Assembly: GCF_015687155.1 (NCBI RefSeq)
Contig: NZ_JADPQF010000007.1
Location: 124,001-188,000, forward strand
DNA: 64,000 nt
Source of the DNA: Aliikangiella sp. G2MR2-5
GTDB taxonomy: Bacteria > Pseudomonadota > Gammaproteobacteria > Enterobacterales > Kangiellaceae
Reading direction: 5' to 3'
Part shown: piece after piece, positions 8,299 to 17,252 of the stretch
How the letters are laid out: the number at the start of each line of letters is the position of its first letter
Numbering within the stretch: the stretch's first letter is position 1
The notes under the pieces: model-generated
Seen by the model: only the letters and a program-made list of their open reading frames with translations
The model's database searches: none
Told to the model about the DNA's origin: nothing
Program-made: the position numbers and the translations under genes

Positions 8299-10137
8299 CT
8301 AGTAATCGAGCTCGGTTACTGCAACCACCTGATCAACAGAATCTAGCTCGTTTCCATATCGCTTGGCGATTGCATCGCGATAATTTCGATCATCACTATA
8401 CTTTCGCACACGTGACACCCGTGTAGAAGGACCATCACTAAAATCAAGACTATATTCTGAAGGATACTCTGGCAATGAAAGTTCTAGTGCATTCTCGGTC
8501 AAAGGCGCATAAATCATCGCGTAACCATCACTTTCAGACAAATACAGGTATGATTCAGGAGCGCTAAATCCTAACTCATTTGGAGTAACCGTATATGCTC
8601 CCTGATCGAGATCCAGAGCAAAGGAAGCATTTCCCGGATTTTCGATTACCGATACTGTAAAGTCCTCTGTGCTATTCCCTCGAAAGTTATAGTAACTGAT
8701 ATCACTCAAAATGGTATTCTCTGCATCATAACTCAAAGATGCTGAAACATGGAAAACTTGACCATCAAGCGGAGTAAGGTTACTGATTACTGGAACATTA
8801 TTTAAATCATCAGGTATAAAATTGTGGGATATATTGGAACTTAGGCTTTCCAGATAAACGGTCAAACGATAATCAAGAGGAAGAGAGTTAATCGAGATCG
8901 AAGCGTTAGCAAAGTTTTCTTCTGGATTGATGAAAGCAGTATCGTCCACATTCACCTGGTAAGAGTCTACTCCCCAGGTTAGCTCACTTGATTCGCGCTT
9001 AAATTTGAACGCATAAATATCGTCTGTATCTTTAGAACAAAATGCTTTGACTGTTTGTTCTGTCGTATCGAAATTAGTACTAGTCCAACGATAGTCCGCA
9101 GCAGTTAGAGAAAAATCTAAACCACCCTCCCCAAAAGGTGTTGTGAGACTAACGTTAGCGTCTTCACAAGTACAGTTTTCAGGTAAATTAGCGTAGTCAG
9201 TATTAGCAAAGAAATACTCTCCATTTGCATCAGCGCTATAGAAAGTTTTTGCAACAGTCTTGACTGATGCGTCATATTGAGTTTCACGAGTAATCAGCGT
9301 GAAATTAACGCTCTCCCCATCAACTGCAATCAGTGTTGTACCAGAACTATGCAATGCCACTCTACGAACAATTGACCCATCGCTACTGTGCAGTAAGATT
9401 TCACCGTCATCAAATGCGAGCTCATCTCCGCAATGTTTTGTATTTGAATGGATTGTAAGCATCTGATCGTCAATATTTCGAACAGTAACTGAAACAGAAT
9501 CTGTTGCAGATTCACCATCATTGTCGGTTACAGTAAGTTCAAAAACCAATGTCTCATCTGCAAGAACCGAGGGGGCCTTAAAGTTAATTGACGCACTATC
9601 AGAACTACTTAGGCTGACAATTTGCCCTTCAGTTTGCACCCAGGAGTATGTAGCAATTGTACCGTCTGAATCAGTAGCCATACCTTCGAGAGTAACTTGA
9701 ACATTTTCGTCAACGGTCTGGTCTTCACCGGCATTTACCGCTGGTAAAAGGTTGTTTATGACGGTTACAGAGACAGAGTCAGTCGATGATGCTCCATCAT
9801 TATCCGTTACCGTTAACTCAAAAACCAGCACTTCATCTGCATCGACCGAAGGCGCAGTAAAAGCAGCCGATGCACTATTAGAATTGGTCAAAGTAACACT
9901 TGTTCCACTGGTTTGAGTCCAGGCGTAGCTGGCTATTGAACCATCACTATCTGTTCCACTACCTTCAAGTATGACTGCAACCATCTCATCAACGGTTTGG
10001 TCAGTTCCAGCACTAACACTTGGTTTATTATTTTCTGGCGGGGTTGGATCCCCTCCGCCTCCACCACCACAAGCGACTATGGCCAAAAGAGCCAAGGATA
10101 AAGTACTAGTGTTAGTTATTTTACTTCGAATATTCAT
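8299..10137 (-). CDS. cell-surface lipoprotein with two PKD/REJ-type domains
   Basis: This is a 612-residue lipoprotein. A signal peptide ends in a lipobox (IVAC), and the lipidated cysteine is followed by a poly-glycine linker and DPTPP. Two similar domains of about 90 residues follow. Each starts with an AGxDQTV block and ends with FELTVTDNDG then SVSVTV, the pattern of PKD/REJ-like immunoglobulin-fold domains. The remaining 380 residues are beta-rich with a few cysteines and resemble no family I can name. Such proteins usually sit on the outer membrane and bind polysaccharide or other cells. It is a single-gene unit, with an 18-bp palindrome just upstream and an intrinsic terminator downstream. 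Confidence 0.85.
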   Translation of the reverse strand: MNIRSKITNTSTLSLALLAIVACGGGGGGDPTPPENNKPSVSAGTDQTVDEMVAVILEGSGTDSDGSIASYAWTQTSGTSVTLTNSNSASAAFTAPSVDADEVLVFELTVTDNDGASSTDSVSVTVINNLLPAVNAGEDQTVDENVQVTLEGMATDSDGTIATYSWVQTEGQIVSLSSSDSASINFKAPSVLADETLVFELTVTDNDGESATDSVSVTVRNIDDQMLTIHSNTKHCGDELAFDDGEILLHSSDGSIVRRVALHSSGTTLIAVDGESVNFTLITRETQYDASVKTVAKTFYSADANGEYFFANTDYANLPENCTCEDANVSLTTPFGEGGLDFSLTAADYRWTSTNFDTTEQTVKAFCSKDTDDIYAFKFKRESSELTWGVDSYQVNVDDTAFINPEENFANASISINSLPLDYRLTVYLESLSSNISHNFIPDDLNNVPVISNLTPLDGQVFHVSASLSYDAENTILSDISYYNFRGNSTEDFTVSVIENPGNASFALDLDQGAYTVTPNELGFSAPESYLYLSESDGYAMIYAPLTENALELSLPEYPSEYSLDFSDGPSTRVSRVRKYSDDRNYRDAIAKRYGNELDSVDQVVAVTELDY

Positions 10138-10153
10138 TCAATGATGAGCTCCC

Positions 10154-10171
10154 TATTAATTCGAATTAATA
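10154..10171. promoter_or_regulatory. 18-bp perfect palindrome upstream of the PKD lipoprotein gene
   Basis: TATTAATTCGAATTAATA is self-complementary over all 18 bases and ends 17 bases before the lipoprotein start codon. The position suits an operator or an element in the mRNA leader. No binding protein is known. Confidence 0.45.
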
Positions 10172-10596
10172 TTTGTGAATCAGGCAAAACCTGATTTCCC
10201 TTGATTTCGCGTCAGATAGCTATGAGGATGAAGAACTTTAATCGACGTTTCTGGCCAGATCAATAAAAATCTCGAAAGCTGATTAGATACCGAAGACTTT
10301 AGTTTGATCGGATTTTAATCAGGTTAACCAGAGGATTTCAATCTCATTAATGGATTTTGTTAATATTTCACTTTTTCCATCGAATCCTCCAACCTGACAG
10401 AACTCCGAAAGGATAGCGCTTCGGTTGAGATAACCTGGATTTTTGGGTGAAATCTGAGCAGATATAAAACGCCTGGTGACAGTATCACAAATAGAAAACA
10501 TCCATTATATCTGATTAATTATGTCACCTAAAATGAGAGGTAATGTCCATGAACGCTTGATTCAGGGACATTACAGCGGAGGTGCTTTGACTTCAG
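10172..10596. other. gene-free stretch between PKD lipoprotein and lipase genes
   Basis: These 425 bases hold the upstream region of the PKD lipoprotein gene. A 60-codon open frame near 10319-10501 on the minus strand has no family resemblance and no ribosome-binding site, and I do not regard it as a gene. I see nothing else here. Confidence 0.5.
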
Positions 10597-10637
10597 AAAA
10601 ATCTTGAATTCAAGAAAAATTTGAATTCAAGATTTTT
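10597..10637. terminator. 17-bp perfect inverted repeat, likely bidirectional terminator
   Basis: The arms at 10597-10613 and 10621-10637 pair perfectly around a seven-base loop. The stem begins with five A and ends with five T, so either strand gives a hairpin followed by a U-run. Each arm itself contains most of the palindrome CTTGAATTCAAG. It lies 53 bases downstream of the lipase stop. The stem is AT-rich, so termination may be only partial. Confidence 0.6.
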
Positions 10638-10689
10638 GGATTCCAGAAGCTTGATTTCGAGAACTGCTGGTGAATAAATGTCGTTGAGT

Positions 10690-11874
10690 TTACAAGGCAC
10701 GTCCCTTAACCATAACATCGCTCAATGCTTTTTTCGCATATTGGTTAACACGTCCATGCAAAGCTGCTAACAGTGATCTTATAAATTCTCGCGTCATGCT
10801 TGCCGTATCTATGACCCTTTTCATACCCAGCATTTTCATTATTTTGACAATCAGATAACCAACCCAGGAAGAAATCGATTCCGCAATATTGATTCCCTTA
10901 TGTAGTATCAATGCAAGCTGATCAAGTAGAGTCATGGTTGTGGTATATGATTTGGAAATAATTTGTGCGGCTCCCGAAAGACACTTTTTAACGACATAGA
11001 TGAGTGCATCGCTTAGCCACTCTATTGAAGTAATTGTCAAGGCAACTGGTGCATCATGCTTTAACCAGGTTTCAATAAGCTTGTCTGTTTTTTCTTGTTC
11101 ACGAAAACCTGCCAACTGTGCCCAGGAATGGTCTTCAACACTATTGTAGTATCTACCCATATCATGCCATTCGGCACCTGGATGCAGTCCTGGAGAAGGA
11201 ATATAGTAATCCTGCCCACGAACCGGGGTATGCACATACGGCCATGGCGGTATCATGGGCACTACATCGGTACGATGATAAGCTCTAAATATATTTGAAT
11301 CACTTATCCTGGTCGTACAATAGTTGGAAAAATCGTATAGGCCAACTCTTGGACTGCCAAAAGTATAGATATAGGGTTTCATCCCATGGGCGCTCTTGAT
11401 CCATTCGCCACAGATGGTGGCCAGAGCTCCGCCAAGACTATGACCGATACAATGAAATCGAGTAACTCTTTTACTTACCGCCATACTGACAAATGCTTTA
11501 ATGTGGGGGAGCATACTTTTGAATGCAGTATTAAAACCGTCATGTACCGGTTGACCAGACCTGGTTCTTGAGACCGATATATTAAGATTAGTCAACCAGT
11601 CTGCCAGATATTGAGTTCCGCGGAACATAATAAAAGCCTGACCCGCAAACTTTGAATTTTGTTTACCAATGAGTGCAAAGCCAAATGCAGTACGACATTT
11701 GATAAAGCCCGGGCCCCCGGTTTTTCCCTTAAGCATATTATTCGGAGAAAAATCAAAATAATCACCATGCTCTGCTTTTAAATACTTGATAGCATCTTCG
11801 ATAGTGGACAGTCGTGTTAGAGCGTATACATCATCAGCTAAAGCCGCAGCCTGATAGGGTTGTAATGCCTTCAT
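10690..11874 (-). CDS. class 3 lipase family protein without signal peptide
   Basis: This 394-residue alpha/beta hydrolase is of the Lipase_3 family. The nucleophile elbow is GHSLGG with Ser146, and the likely acid and base are Asp203 (RTDVVP) and His249. An FRGT motif near residue 85 supplies the oxyanion region. It has no signal peptide. The last 140 residues are helical, with hydrophobic stretches, and have no recognised domain. The start is backed by GAGGG eight bases upstream. It lies two bases after the stop of a secreted small-protein gene, so the two are translationally coupled. A cytosolic lipase paired with a periplasmic small protein resembles lipase effector/immunity gene pairs, but no secretion genes are in the window. 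Confidence 0.85.
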   Translation of the reverse strand: MKALQPYQAAALADDVYALTRLSTIEDAIKYLKAEHGDYFDFSPNNMLKGKTGGPGFIKCRTAFGFALIGKQNSKFAGQAFIMFRGTQYLADWLTNLNISVSRTRSGQPVHDGFNTAFKSMLPHIKAFVSMAVSKRVTRFHCIGHSLGGALATICGEWIKSAHGMKPYIYTFGSPRVGLYDFSNYCTTRISDSNIFRAYHRTDVVPMIPPWPYVHTPVRGQDYYIPSPGLHPGAEWHDMGRYYNSVEDHSWAQLAGFREQEKTDKLIETWLKHDAPVALTITSIEWLSDALIYVVKKCLSGAAQIISKSYTTTMTLLDQLALILHKGINIAESISSWVGYLIVKIMKMLGMKRVIDTASMTREFIRSLLAALHGRVNQYAKKALSDVMVKGRAL

Positions 11875-11876
11875 GA

Positions 11877-12389
11877 TTAGAGCCCTCTCCTTTTTTCATC
11901 CGGTTCAACATCCCAGGTGCACAAGCTAAAAATAGGAGAATTGCTAACTTTAATTAAAGTCTCTTCACTATTTAACTCACAAGTAACTACCAGAGGCTTA
12001 CCTTTAGATTCAACATTTTCTTCTGGACGGCGTTTGACAGCGGACCAGATTCTGTAATCATTCCCCTTGTAAGTAGCAACGATCTCTTGATTGGAAACAA
12101 ATTCCTGAGGCAAGTATTTCGTTATCGTCCTTTCGAATACCGCAGGGAATTCAAAATTTCCATTTTCATCCGTTGTAGTTTCATCCACTTTGTCGGAACT
12201 TAAGTTCACTGTTCGAACTAATCGAACTCCCGAAGCGGGTTTTCCATCCATCAGGATAACACCGGACATTTTCGAAAATAGACAGACTTTACCAAGATCT
12301 GATAGTCCCATAGCAAAAGCTCCATAAGAAATTAAAAGCAGCGTAAAAATGATTACAGCTAATTTTCGTAATTTTGAATGCATATCCAT
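11877..12389 (-). CDS. secreted DUF6795-like protein, partner of the lipase
   Basis: This 170-residue protein has an N-terminal signal peptide (hydrophobic core at about residues 10-25, cleavage near AFA). The mature part starts with SGVILMDGKPASGVRL and continues with TTTDENGNFEFP, a carboxypeptidase-regulatory-like beta-sandwich pattern. Together with the later CELN and CTWDVEP segments this resembles DUF6795 proteins. It is the first gene of a two-gene operon whose second gene is the lipase. A periplasmic location and tight coupling make it a candidate immunity protein, chaperone or binding partner for the lipase. That role is inference. Confidence 0.72.
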   Translation of the reverse strand: MDMHSKLRKLAVIIFTLLLISYGAFAMGLSDLGKVCLFSKMSGVILMDGKPASGVRLVRTVNLSSDKVDETTTDENGNFEFPAVFERTITKYLPQEFVSNQEIVATYKGNDYRIWSAVKRRPEENVESKGKPLVVTCELNSEETLIKVSNSPIFSLCTWDVEPDEKRRGL

Positions 12390-12816
12390 TAGCCTGTTGA
12401 GTAAATTACGACTTCTGATTGGAAGCTATCACTTTTCATCAGTTAAATAAAGAAAGCGTCTACTTTAAATAATGAAATTGAGAAATAAACCCGCTCGAAT
12501 TTTTATTTGAGATATTTTCTTTTACTATTGCAGCTGATAACTATCAAGCTAGACCGAACCTCTTTATTTTTATACCAGCGAAACCATAAAACAAAAGCAA
12601 ATAAGATCACTAACGATCAACTCTTTTAAATATTGGAACTCCTAAATACCAGGTTTTATTAGTAGTTAAATCTCACTAGTATTGAAAACCACTAAAGGCA
12701 GAGTAGGTCATTAAATGTTCAGTTCTAAATAATTTCTATTGATGAGATTTTTCTATCCAGGTCATTCAACCGACATATTAGTGTCACCAATTCGCCAAAC
12801 AAGTCCCTTAGCATGG
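12390..12816. other. gene-free divergent region, possible leader or small RNA
   Basis: These 427 AT-rich bases separate the DUF6795-like gene (minus) from the phosphodiesterase gene (plus). I see no credible open frame. Because the stretch ends in a terminator-like hairpin, it could encode a leader or a small RNA read on the plus strand, but no conserved RNA family is recognisable by eye. Confidence 0.4.
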
Positions 12817-12846
12817 AACACCTTTACTCACTAGAAGGTGTTTTTT
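12817..12846 (+). terminator. terminator-like hairpin overlapping the phosphodiesterase ribosome-binding site
   Basis: AACACCTT (12817-12824) pairs with AAGGTGTT (12835-12842), and six T residues run from 12841 to 12846, directly before the ATG at 12847. The right arm contains the AGAAGG Shine-Dalgarno. The hairpin could therefore stop transcription before the gene and, if transcription continues, also hide the ribosome-binding site. Confidence 0.65.
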
Positions 12847-14126
12847 ATGCATGGATATAACTTAATTCGCTTTGTTTCATTTTTGTTGCTCTTGGTCAGT
12901 ACTGTTGTCATAGCTAAACCGGAATCTGAGCAGCAAACGAAACATTCTTATAAAAACGCAATTCAACTAGGTCCCCGACCTTATTATCTGGTAGATCAGA
13001 TGGCTCCTGGCTCGCTAAAACACGAGCTTCAACAGTGTTCTCGAAAAAAAAATTTCGTAAGACCGACTTCTCAATTGGACATCGCGGTGCTCCGTTGCAA
13101 TTTCCCGAGCATACAAAAGAATCCTATGTTGCAGCAGCCCGCATGGGCGCAGGAGTGATAGAGTGCGATGTGACCTTTACCAAAGACCGCCAACTAGTTT
13201 GTCGTCACTCACAATGTGACTTACACAGCACCACTAATATTCTGGAAACTCCTCTTGCCAAAAAATGCTCAGTGCCTTTCTCTCCAGCCACATTCGACAT
13301 AGACGGCAATCTGATCGCTCCTGCCCAGGCCAAATGCTGTACCAGCGATATCACTGTGGATGAGTTTAAAACACTGAAAGGAAAAATGGACGCAGTCAAC
13401 TCTAATGCCACCAGTCTTGAAGAATATCTACAGGCTACACCAAACTGGAGAACCGATCTCTATTCCCAATCCGGCACATTGCTTACACATGCAGAAAGTA
13501 TCGAGCTGTTCAAATCATTAGGAGTTAAAATGACACCCGAACTTAAAAGCCCCAGTGTCGATATGCCCTATGAAGGAGATTATACTCAAGCGGCGTATGC
13601 ACAACAGATGATCGACGAATACAAGGCGGCAAAAGTTAACCCGAGACATGTATTAGCACAATCATTTAATTTGGATGATATTAAATACTGGATTGCAAAC
13701 GAACCTCGCTTTGGAAAGCAGGCAGTCTATCTCGACGATCGCTATGACTTACCGTCTTTCAACTTTCGCGACCCCGCTACCTGGTCTCCTTCCATGGAAG
13801 CGCTAGCTGCTGACGGCATCCAAATTATCGCTCCACCGATGTGGATGCTGGTAGATATCGACAGCGACAACAATATAGTTCCATCTATCTATGCTACCCG
13901 AGCGAAAGCGGCTGGGCTGAAAATTATTACCTGGACTCTGGAACGTTCTGGCTTACTCGCTGATGCAGGTGGCTGGTATTATCAATCCATTTCACCAGCT
14001 ATTGATAATGATGGGGATATGTTAAAGCTCTTGGATGTACTTGCGCAGGATGTCGGTGTCAAAGGTATTTTTTCTGACTGGCCGGCAACAGTGAGCTATT
14101 ATGTTAACTGCAAAGGGTTGAAATAA
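12847..14126 (+). CDS. glycerophosphodiester phosphodiesterase, frameshifted at an A9 run
   Basis: The product is a secreted GlpQ-like phosphodiesterase that splits glycerophosphodiesters into glycerol-3-phosphate and an alcohol. The first part (signal peptide, then a [10 protein letters not shown] block) is read from the ATG at 12847, with AGAAGG eight bases before it. The catalytic part starts in the -1 frame with [14 protein letters not shown], then ECDVTF and CRHSQCDL, and runs to 14126. The two frames join at nine A residues (13044-13052); one extra A or a -1 slip restores a single chain of about 426 residues. Everything on both sides is intact, so this is either a recent mutation, a base-calling error in a homopolymer, or slippage-dependent expression. 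Confidence 0.8.
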
Positions 14127-14148
14127 TATTTTGCATTGGAATTAAAGA

Positions 14149-14177
14149 GACGCCTTTGCTAAAGGCGTCATTTTTTT
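14149..14177 (+). terminator. intrinsic terminator of the phosphodiesterase gene
   Basis: GACGCCTTT pairs with AAAGGCGTC around a three-base loop and is followed by A and seven T residues, 22 bases after the stop. This is a textbook Rho-independent terminator. Confidence 0.92.
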
Positions 14178-14286
14178 GCCCGTAAATACTTATCAATAAT
14201 CGTCGAAGAAAAGCTTTAGAGATTCAAGAAAAAATCAAACATCTACTATCACTCGCTTTCAATAACTAATGACTCACATATTATCT

Positions 14287-15444
14287 TTATTTGCTTTCAG
14301 ACTTTAACAGCTGAATCATTGAACAGGTATAACCGTTCTCTGGTTTACGCATTAAATGTCTCTTCAGATTTTCAGAAAGGATTGCAAATTTTTGCGTAAT
14401 ATTTTCAAAAATATTAGTCGCATTTTGATCGATATTCGAAAATTGCTCAGCCAGATTCAGCCAGTAAAGCGGTTCGTTTAGTTCGCTATCCATAGCGCTA
14501 CTCTTGACCAGTTGATGACTATCAGTCATTAAAGCATGCTCACCAATCACACCAAACTCCATTTGACTTCTGGTATTGCCAATGAGATTGGCCAGAAAAT
14601 CTGGAACGAAAGAGAACATCTCTCTAAATTCATCCAGAGCATAGTTGCTTACCGGTACCCGCGCAAATAAATCTTGACTATTGGTGACCCGATAAATGGG
14701 AACTGCATTGAGTTGCGACTCGGCTTGAATTTGCCAATCGCGCCCGGCAACTTTGGGAACACCGGTGACATAGACTTGTGCCAACCTTACTCCTTCTACG
14801 GATAAGCCTGCTGCGGCGAGCAAAGCCATGGCTCCACCCAGGCTATGTCCAAAAACATAAACCGGCTTATCAGAATAGGCGGTACGTGAGCGAATTTCTG
14901 AAGTGGTCTCCTCCCAGATTGCGCCAAGCATACTACCAAACCCATGATGAACTTTTTGTCCCAGAGTAAAACTATGCTCAAAATTCCACAAACCGTAGTC
15001 AGCATTAAATAACCAGTTTAAATTGGAATCTGTATGGCGAAAAGTTAGCAGTACAACATCTTGATATTCAGCAATCATCGCCTTCACTTGCCAGGGCTTG
15101 CTTTCTATCATTTTGATATCCTTTAAATTCCATTGTTCCTCAGCTTTTATCAGATCGGCATCAGGATCATCCTCAAAAGAACCGGTTATCACATCCAGCG
15201 TTTGTAACGCAAGCCACGAAAAACTATAGGCATGGGCCAGATCAAAGTCAGAATTATTGGTATCAATATAGATTCGGTCCGGAGACTTTTCACAAGATTC
15301 CATTGAGAGCCGGGAAATAAATTCATCTCTAGTCAACAAATTTGACAACTTCGGTGACTCTTCAGATTGAAGCATTGTCGAGTGAGACGGGATGGGCCAA
15401 TACAGGAAAACCAATAGAAAGATAGTCGCTATGATAGCTCGCAT
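14287..15444 (-). CDS. secreted class 3 lipase family protein
   Basis: This is a 385-residue alpha/beta hydrolase with a signal peptide (residues 1-22). The nucleophile elbow is GHSLGG with Ser201; Asp258 (NSQDLF) and His303 or His310 are candidates for the rest of the triad. The segment VHHGFGSML before the elbow is also typical of Lipase_3 enzymes. It probably hydrolyses lipids outside the inner membrane. It differs from the other lipase in this window by being exported and by having no coupled partner. GAGGAA six bases before the ATG fixes the start. A stretch of 15-bp tandem repeats lies just upstream. Confidence 0.85.
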   Translation of the reverse strand: MRAIIATIFLLVFLYWPIPSHSTMLQSEESPKLSNLLTRDEFISRLSMESCEKSPDRIYIDTNNSDFDLAHAYSFSWLALQTLDVITGSFEDDPDADLIKAEEQWNLKDIKMIESKPWQVKAMIAEYQDVVLLTFRHTDSNLNWLFNADYGLWNFEHSFTLGQKVHHGFGSMLGAIWEETTSEIRSRTAYSDKPVYVFGHSLGGAMALLAAAGLSVEGVRLAQVYVTGVPKVAGRDWQIQAESQLNAVPIYRVTNSQDLFARVPVSNYALDEFREMFSFVPDFLANLIGNTRSQMEFGVIGEHALMTDSHQLVKSSAMDSELNEPLYWLNLAEQFSNIDQNATNIFENITQKFAILSENLKRHLMRKPENGYTCSMIQLLKSESK

Positions 15445-15477
15445 AATTAATTCCTCATAAAAAATGAGTTTACAGAA

Positions 15478-15522
15478 TTCAAACTTGCAGCATTCAAACC
15501 TGCAACACTCAAATGCACAAAA
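15478..15522. repeat. three imperfect 15-bp tandem repeats upstream of the lipase gene
   Basis: TTCAAACTTGCAGCA, TTCAAACCTGCAACA and CTCAAATGCACAAAA follow each other without gaps, 34-78 bases upstream of the lipase start codon. They may be slippage products, or a regulatory array because of their position. Confidence 0.5.
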
Positions 15523-15649
15523 CTTGAATCAATAAACTTTCAGACTGGAAAAGGAGTGCTTATAAATTAACTGCAAAAAAGCGGCGCGAGTTTACCGAAA
15601 ATTCAAAATGGAAAAAACCGTTAAAAAAGAAGCATCTTATAAATTTAAA

Positions 15650-15674
15650 AAAATATTTGTTTAAGAAATATTTT
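15650..15674 (-). terminator. AT-rich hairpin, possible truC terminator
   Basis: AAAATATTT (15650) pairs with AAATATTTT (15666) around seven bases. On the minus strand it runs into a T-rich tail. It lies about 105 bases downstream of truC. The stem has no G-C pairs, so the call is weak. Confidence 0.35.
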
Positions 15675-15779
15675 AACGCCTGAAATTCTGTTGATGAGAT
15701 AAATATTCGTCTATTGAAGTTTTTTCTGTTAACAATCTTTCCTGTTACAATGTCTTGAAAACAGTTCAGGGAACACAGA

Positions 15780-16508
15780 TCAGGGGATACAGTCCAAGGG
15801 ACATCCCAGACCGCCTAAAACGCTTTCAAACTCGTCTCCAATTGACGATGATAATTCAATATATTCTCCAGTGACAGGGTGCTCAAAGGTCAGCGTTTTG
15901 GCTACCAACAATAATCGAGTCAAAGAAAATTTTTCTCTGAACATGGTGTTGTGTTTTCCATCACCATGGGTAGTATCACCGACGATTGGATGAAAAATAT
16001 GCTTCATATGCCGTCGAAGCTGATGTTTACGGCCGGTTTGTGGCGCCAGAGAGACTAACGAATAGCGAGCACTGGGATAACGACCAACAGGTATCGGAAC
16101 ATCTCCCTGCCACAGGGTTTTATAGTGAGTCACAGCCTCCTGCGCCGGTTTATCCTGACGAGCCTTTCTATCAGTCATTTTATCCAGCTCTTCTTTGAGC
16201 GGATAGTCGATAATTCCTTCTGCCTGCGTATAGCCCCTGACCAGAGCGATGTATTTTTTGGTTATCTGTTTTTCGGTGAATTGCTCTGTTAGTTGCGTCG
16301 CAATTTCTGGAGATAAAGCCATCACCAAGACGCCGGAGGTCGGTTTATCCAGGCGGTGAACCGGATAGACATACTGACCGATTTGATCACGAGTCATTTG
16401 CAGTGCGAAGCGCGTCTCACGCTTGTCGATTAGCGAGCGATGGACTAATAAACCTGATGGTTTATCGATGGCAACTATGTATTCATCTTGGTAGAGAATG
16501 GTTAGCAT
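15780..16508 (-). CDS. truC: tRNA pseudouridine(65) synthase TruC
   Basis: This 242-residue RluA-family pseudouridine synthase has the catalytic motif HRLDKPTSG with Asp54. It begins almost directly with the catalytic domain (ILYQDEYIVAIDKPSG), with no S4 RNA-binding domain. This and the compact length are characteristic of TruC, which makes pseudouridine at position 65 of tRNA-Asp. Other conserved blocks are QTGRKHQLRRHMKH and GDTTHGDGKHN. The remaining doubt is whether the exact substrate is as in E. coli. The gene stands alone between small secreted-protein genes and the lipase region. Confidence 0.88.
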   Translation of the reverse strand: MLTILYQDEYIVAIDKPSGLLVHRSLIDKRETRFALQMTRDQIGQYVYPVHRLDKPTSGVLVMALSPEIATQLTEQFTEKQITKKYIALVRGYTQAEGIIDYPLKEELDKMTDRKARQDKPAQEAVTHYKTLWQGDVPIPVGRYPSARYSLVSLAPQTGRKHQLRRHMKHIFHPIVGDTTHGDGKHNTMFREKFSLTRLLLVAKTLTFEHPVTGEYIELSSSIGDEFESVLGGLGCPLDCIP

Positions 16509-16604
16509 TGTTTATCTGAACATCCAATTAATGTTACGTCAGCTTCAGTAGTTCGAATCTTTTCCACAAATGTTGAATAGACTCGAACGCTAGCTTTCTA
16601 GACA

Positions 16605-17150
16605 CTAAATCTTTGGCTTTCGCTCCGGGTGCCGGGCTAATAAGACTTCCAGTTTGTCGACGCCATACTTGGCCCTTTCTTCATCCGATACGCTTCTGTC
16701 AATTTCCGGGTAGTATTGCTCTCCCGTTTCCAGGTCAACGAGTACATTGGTGCCATATTTTTGAGTGCCCTGGGTCATCGCCAGATAGCGATCGATAGTT
16801 TGAGCGTACAGTAATTCAGCTCCCTTTGCGCCTTGCTTAATCGCAGACTTAACCAGAAGATGCGCCAACAAATAATTTTCGGCGCTAATACTTTTCCAAT
16901 CTTTATTACACAAGGTAAAGCCCGTATGCTGCAAAACCAGCGCGGCATTGATTTTATCTTTAGGCGTTACCACGCCACCAGAAGCCAATATTTCTAACAC
17001 TCTTATTCGACGTTCGTCATCTTTATGGTCCTGCTCTTGCGCCATACGAGAAGCTTGATCTTCATCATGTAGCTTTTGCAATTCCGCATTATTCGCAGAT
17101 GCGACGGTAACGTTTAAAAATAAGAAAACCCCTAATATTTTTCTAAACAT
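16605..17150 (-). CDS. secreted DUF6624-like protein
   Basis: This protein of about 181 residues has a signal peptide (MFRKILGVFLFLNVTVASA). The mature part opens with a charged EDQASRM segment and contains repeated helical pieces, including LLVKSAIKQGAKGAELLYAQTIDRYL. The pattern (a D-rich start, paired helices, then a YGTN and EPEID-like end) resembles DUF6624 proteins, whose role is unknown. I chose the ATG at 17150 because AGGAG lies six bases before it; starting at 17201 would bury the signal peptide. It is probably periplasmic. It follows the ankyrin-like gene on the same strand after a gap of about 100 bases. Confidence 0.7.
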   Translation of the reverse strand: MFRKILGVFLFLNVTVASANNAELQKLHDEDQASRMAQEQDHKDDERRIRVLEILASGGVVTPKDKINAALVLQHTGFTLCNKDWKSISAENYLLAHLLVKSAIKQGAKGAELLYAQTIDRYLAMTQGTQKYGTNVLVDLETGEQYYPEIDRSVSDEERAKYGVDKLEVLLARHPERKPKI

Positions 17151-17252
17151 TATTACTCCTAATTCAATTGTTTTATTGTATCGATTTTTTAGCATAGCCA
17201 ACGCCTTGTTCCTGTTGATGGCGATTCGACTGTTATTTAAAATAAATATTCC

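Noticed and set aside
10319-10501. A 60-residue minus-strand gene
   Set aside because: No ribosome-binding site, no resemblance to any protein family, and low-complexity surroundings.
12838-13158. A separate small secreted protein of 106 residues
   Set aside because: Its second half is the out-of-frame reading of the phosphodiesterase catalytic start. Only the part up to the A9 run is real, and it belongs to the phosphodiesterase.
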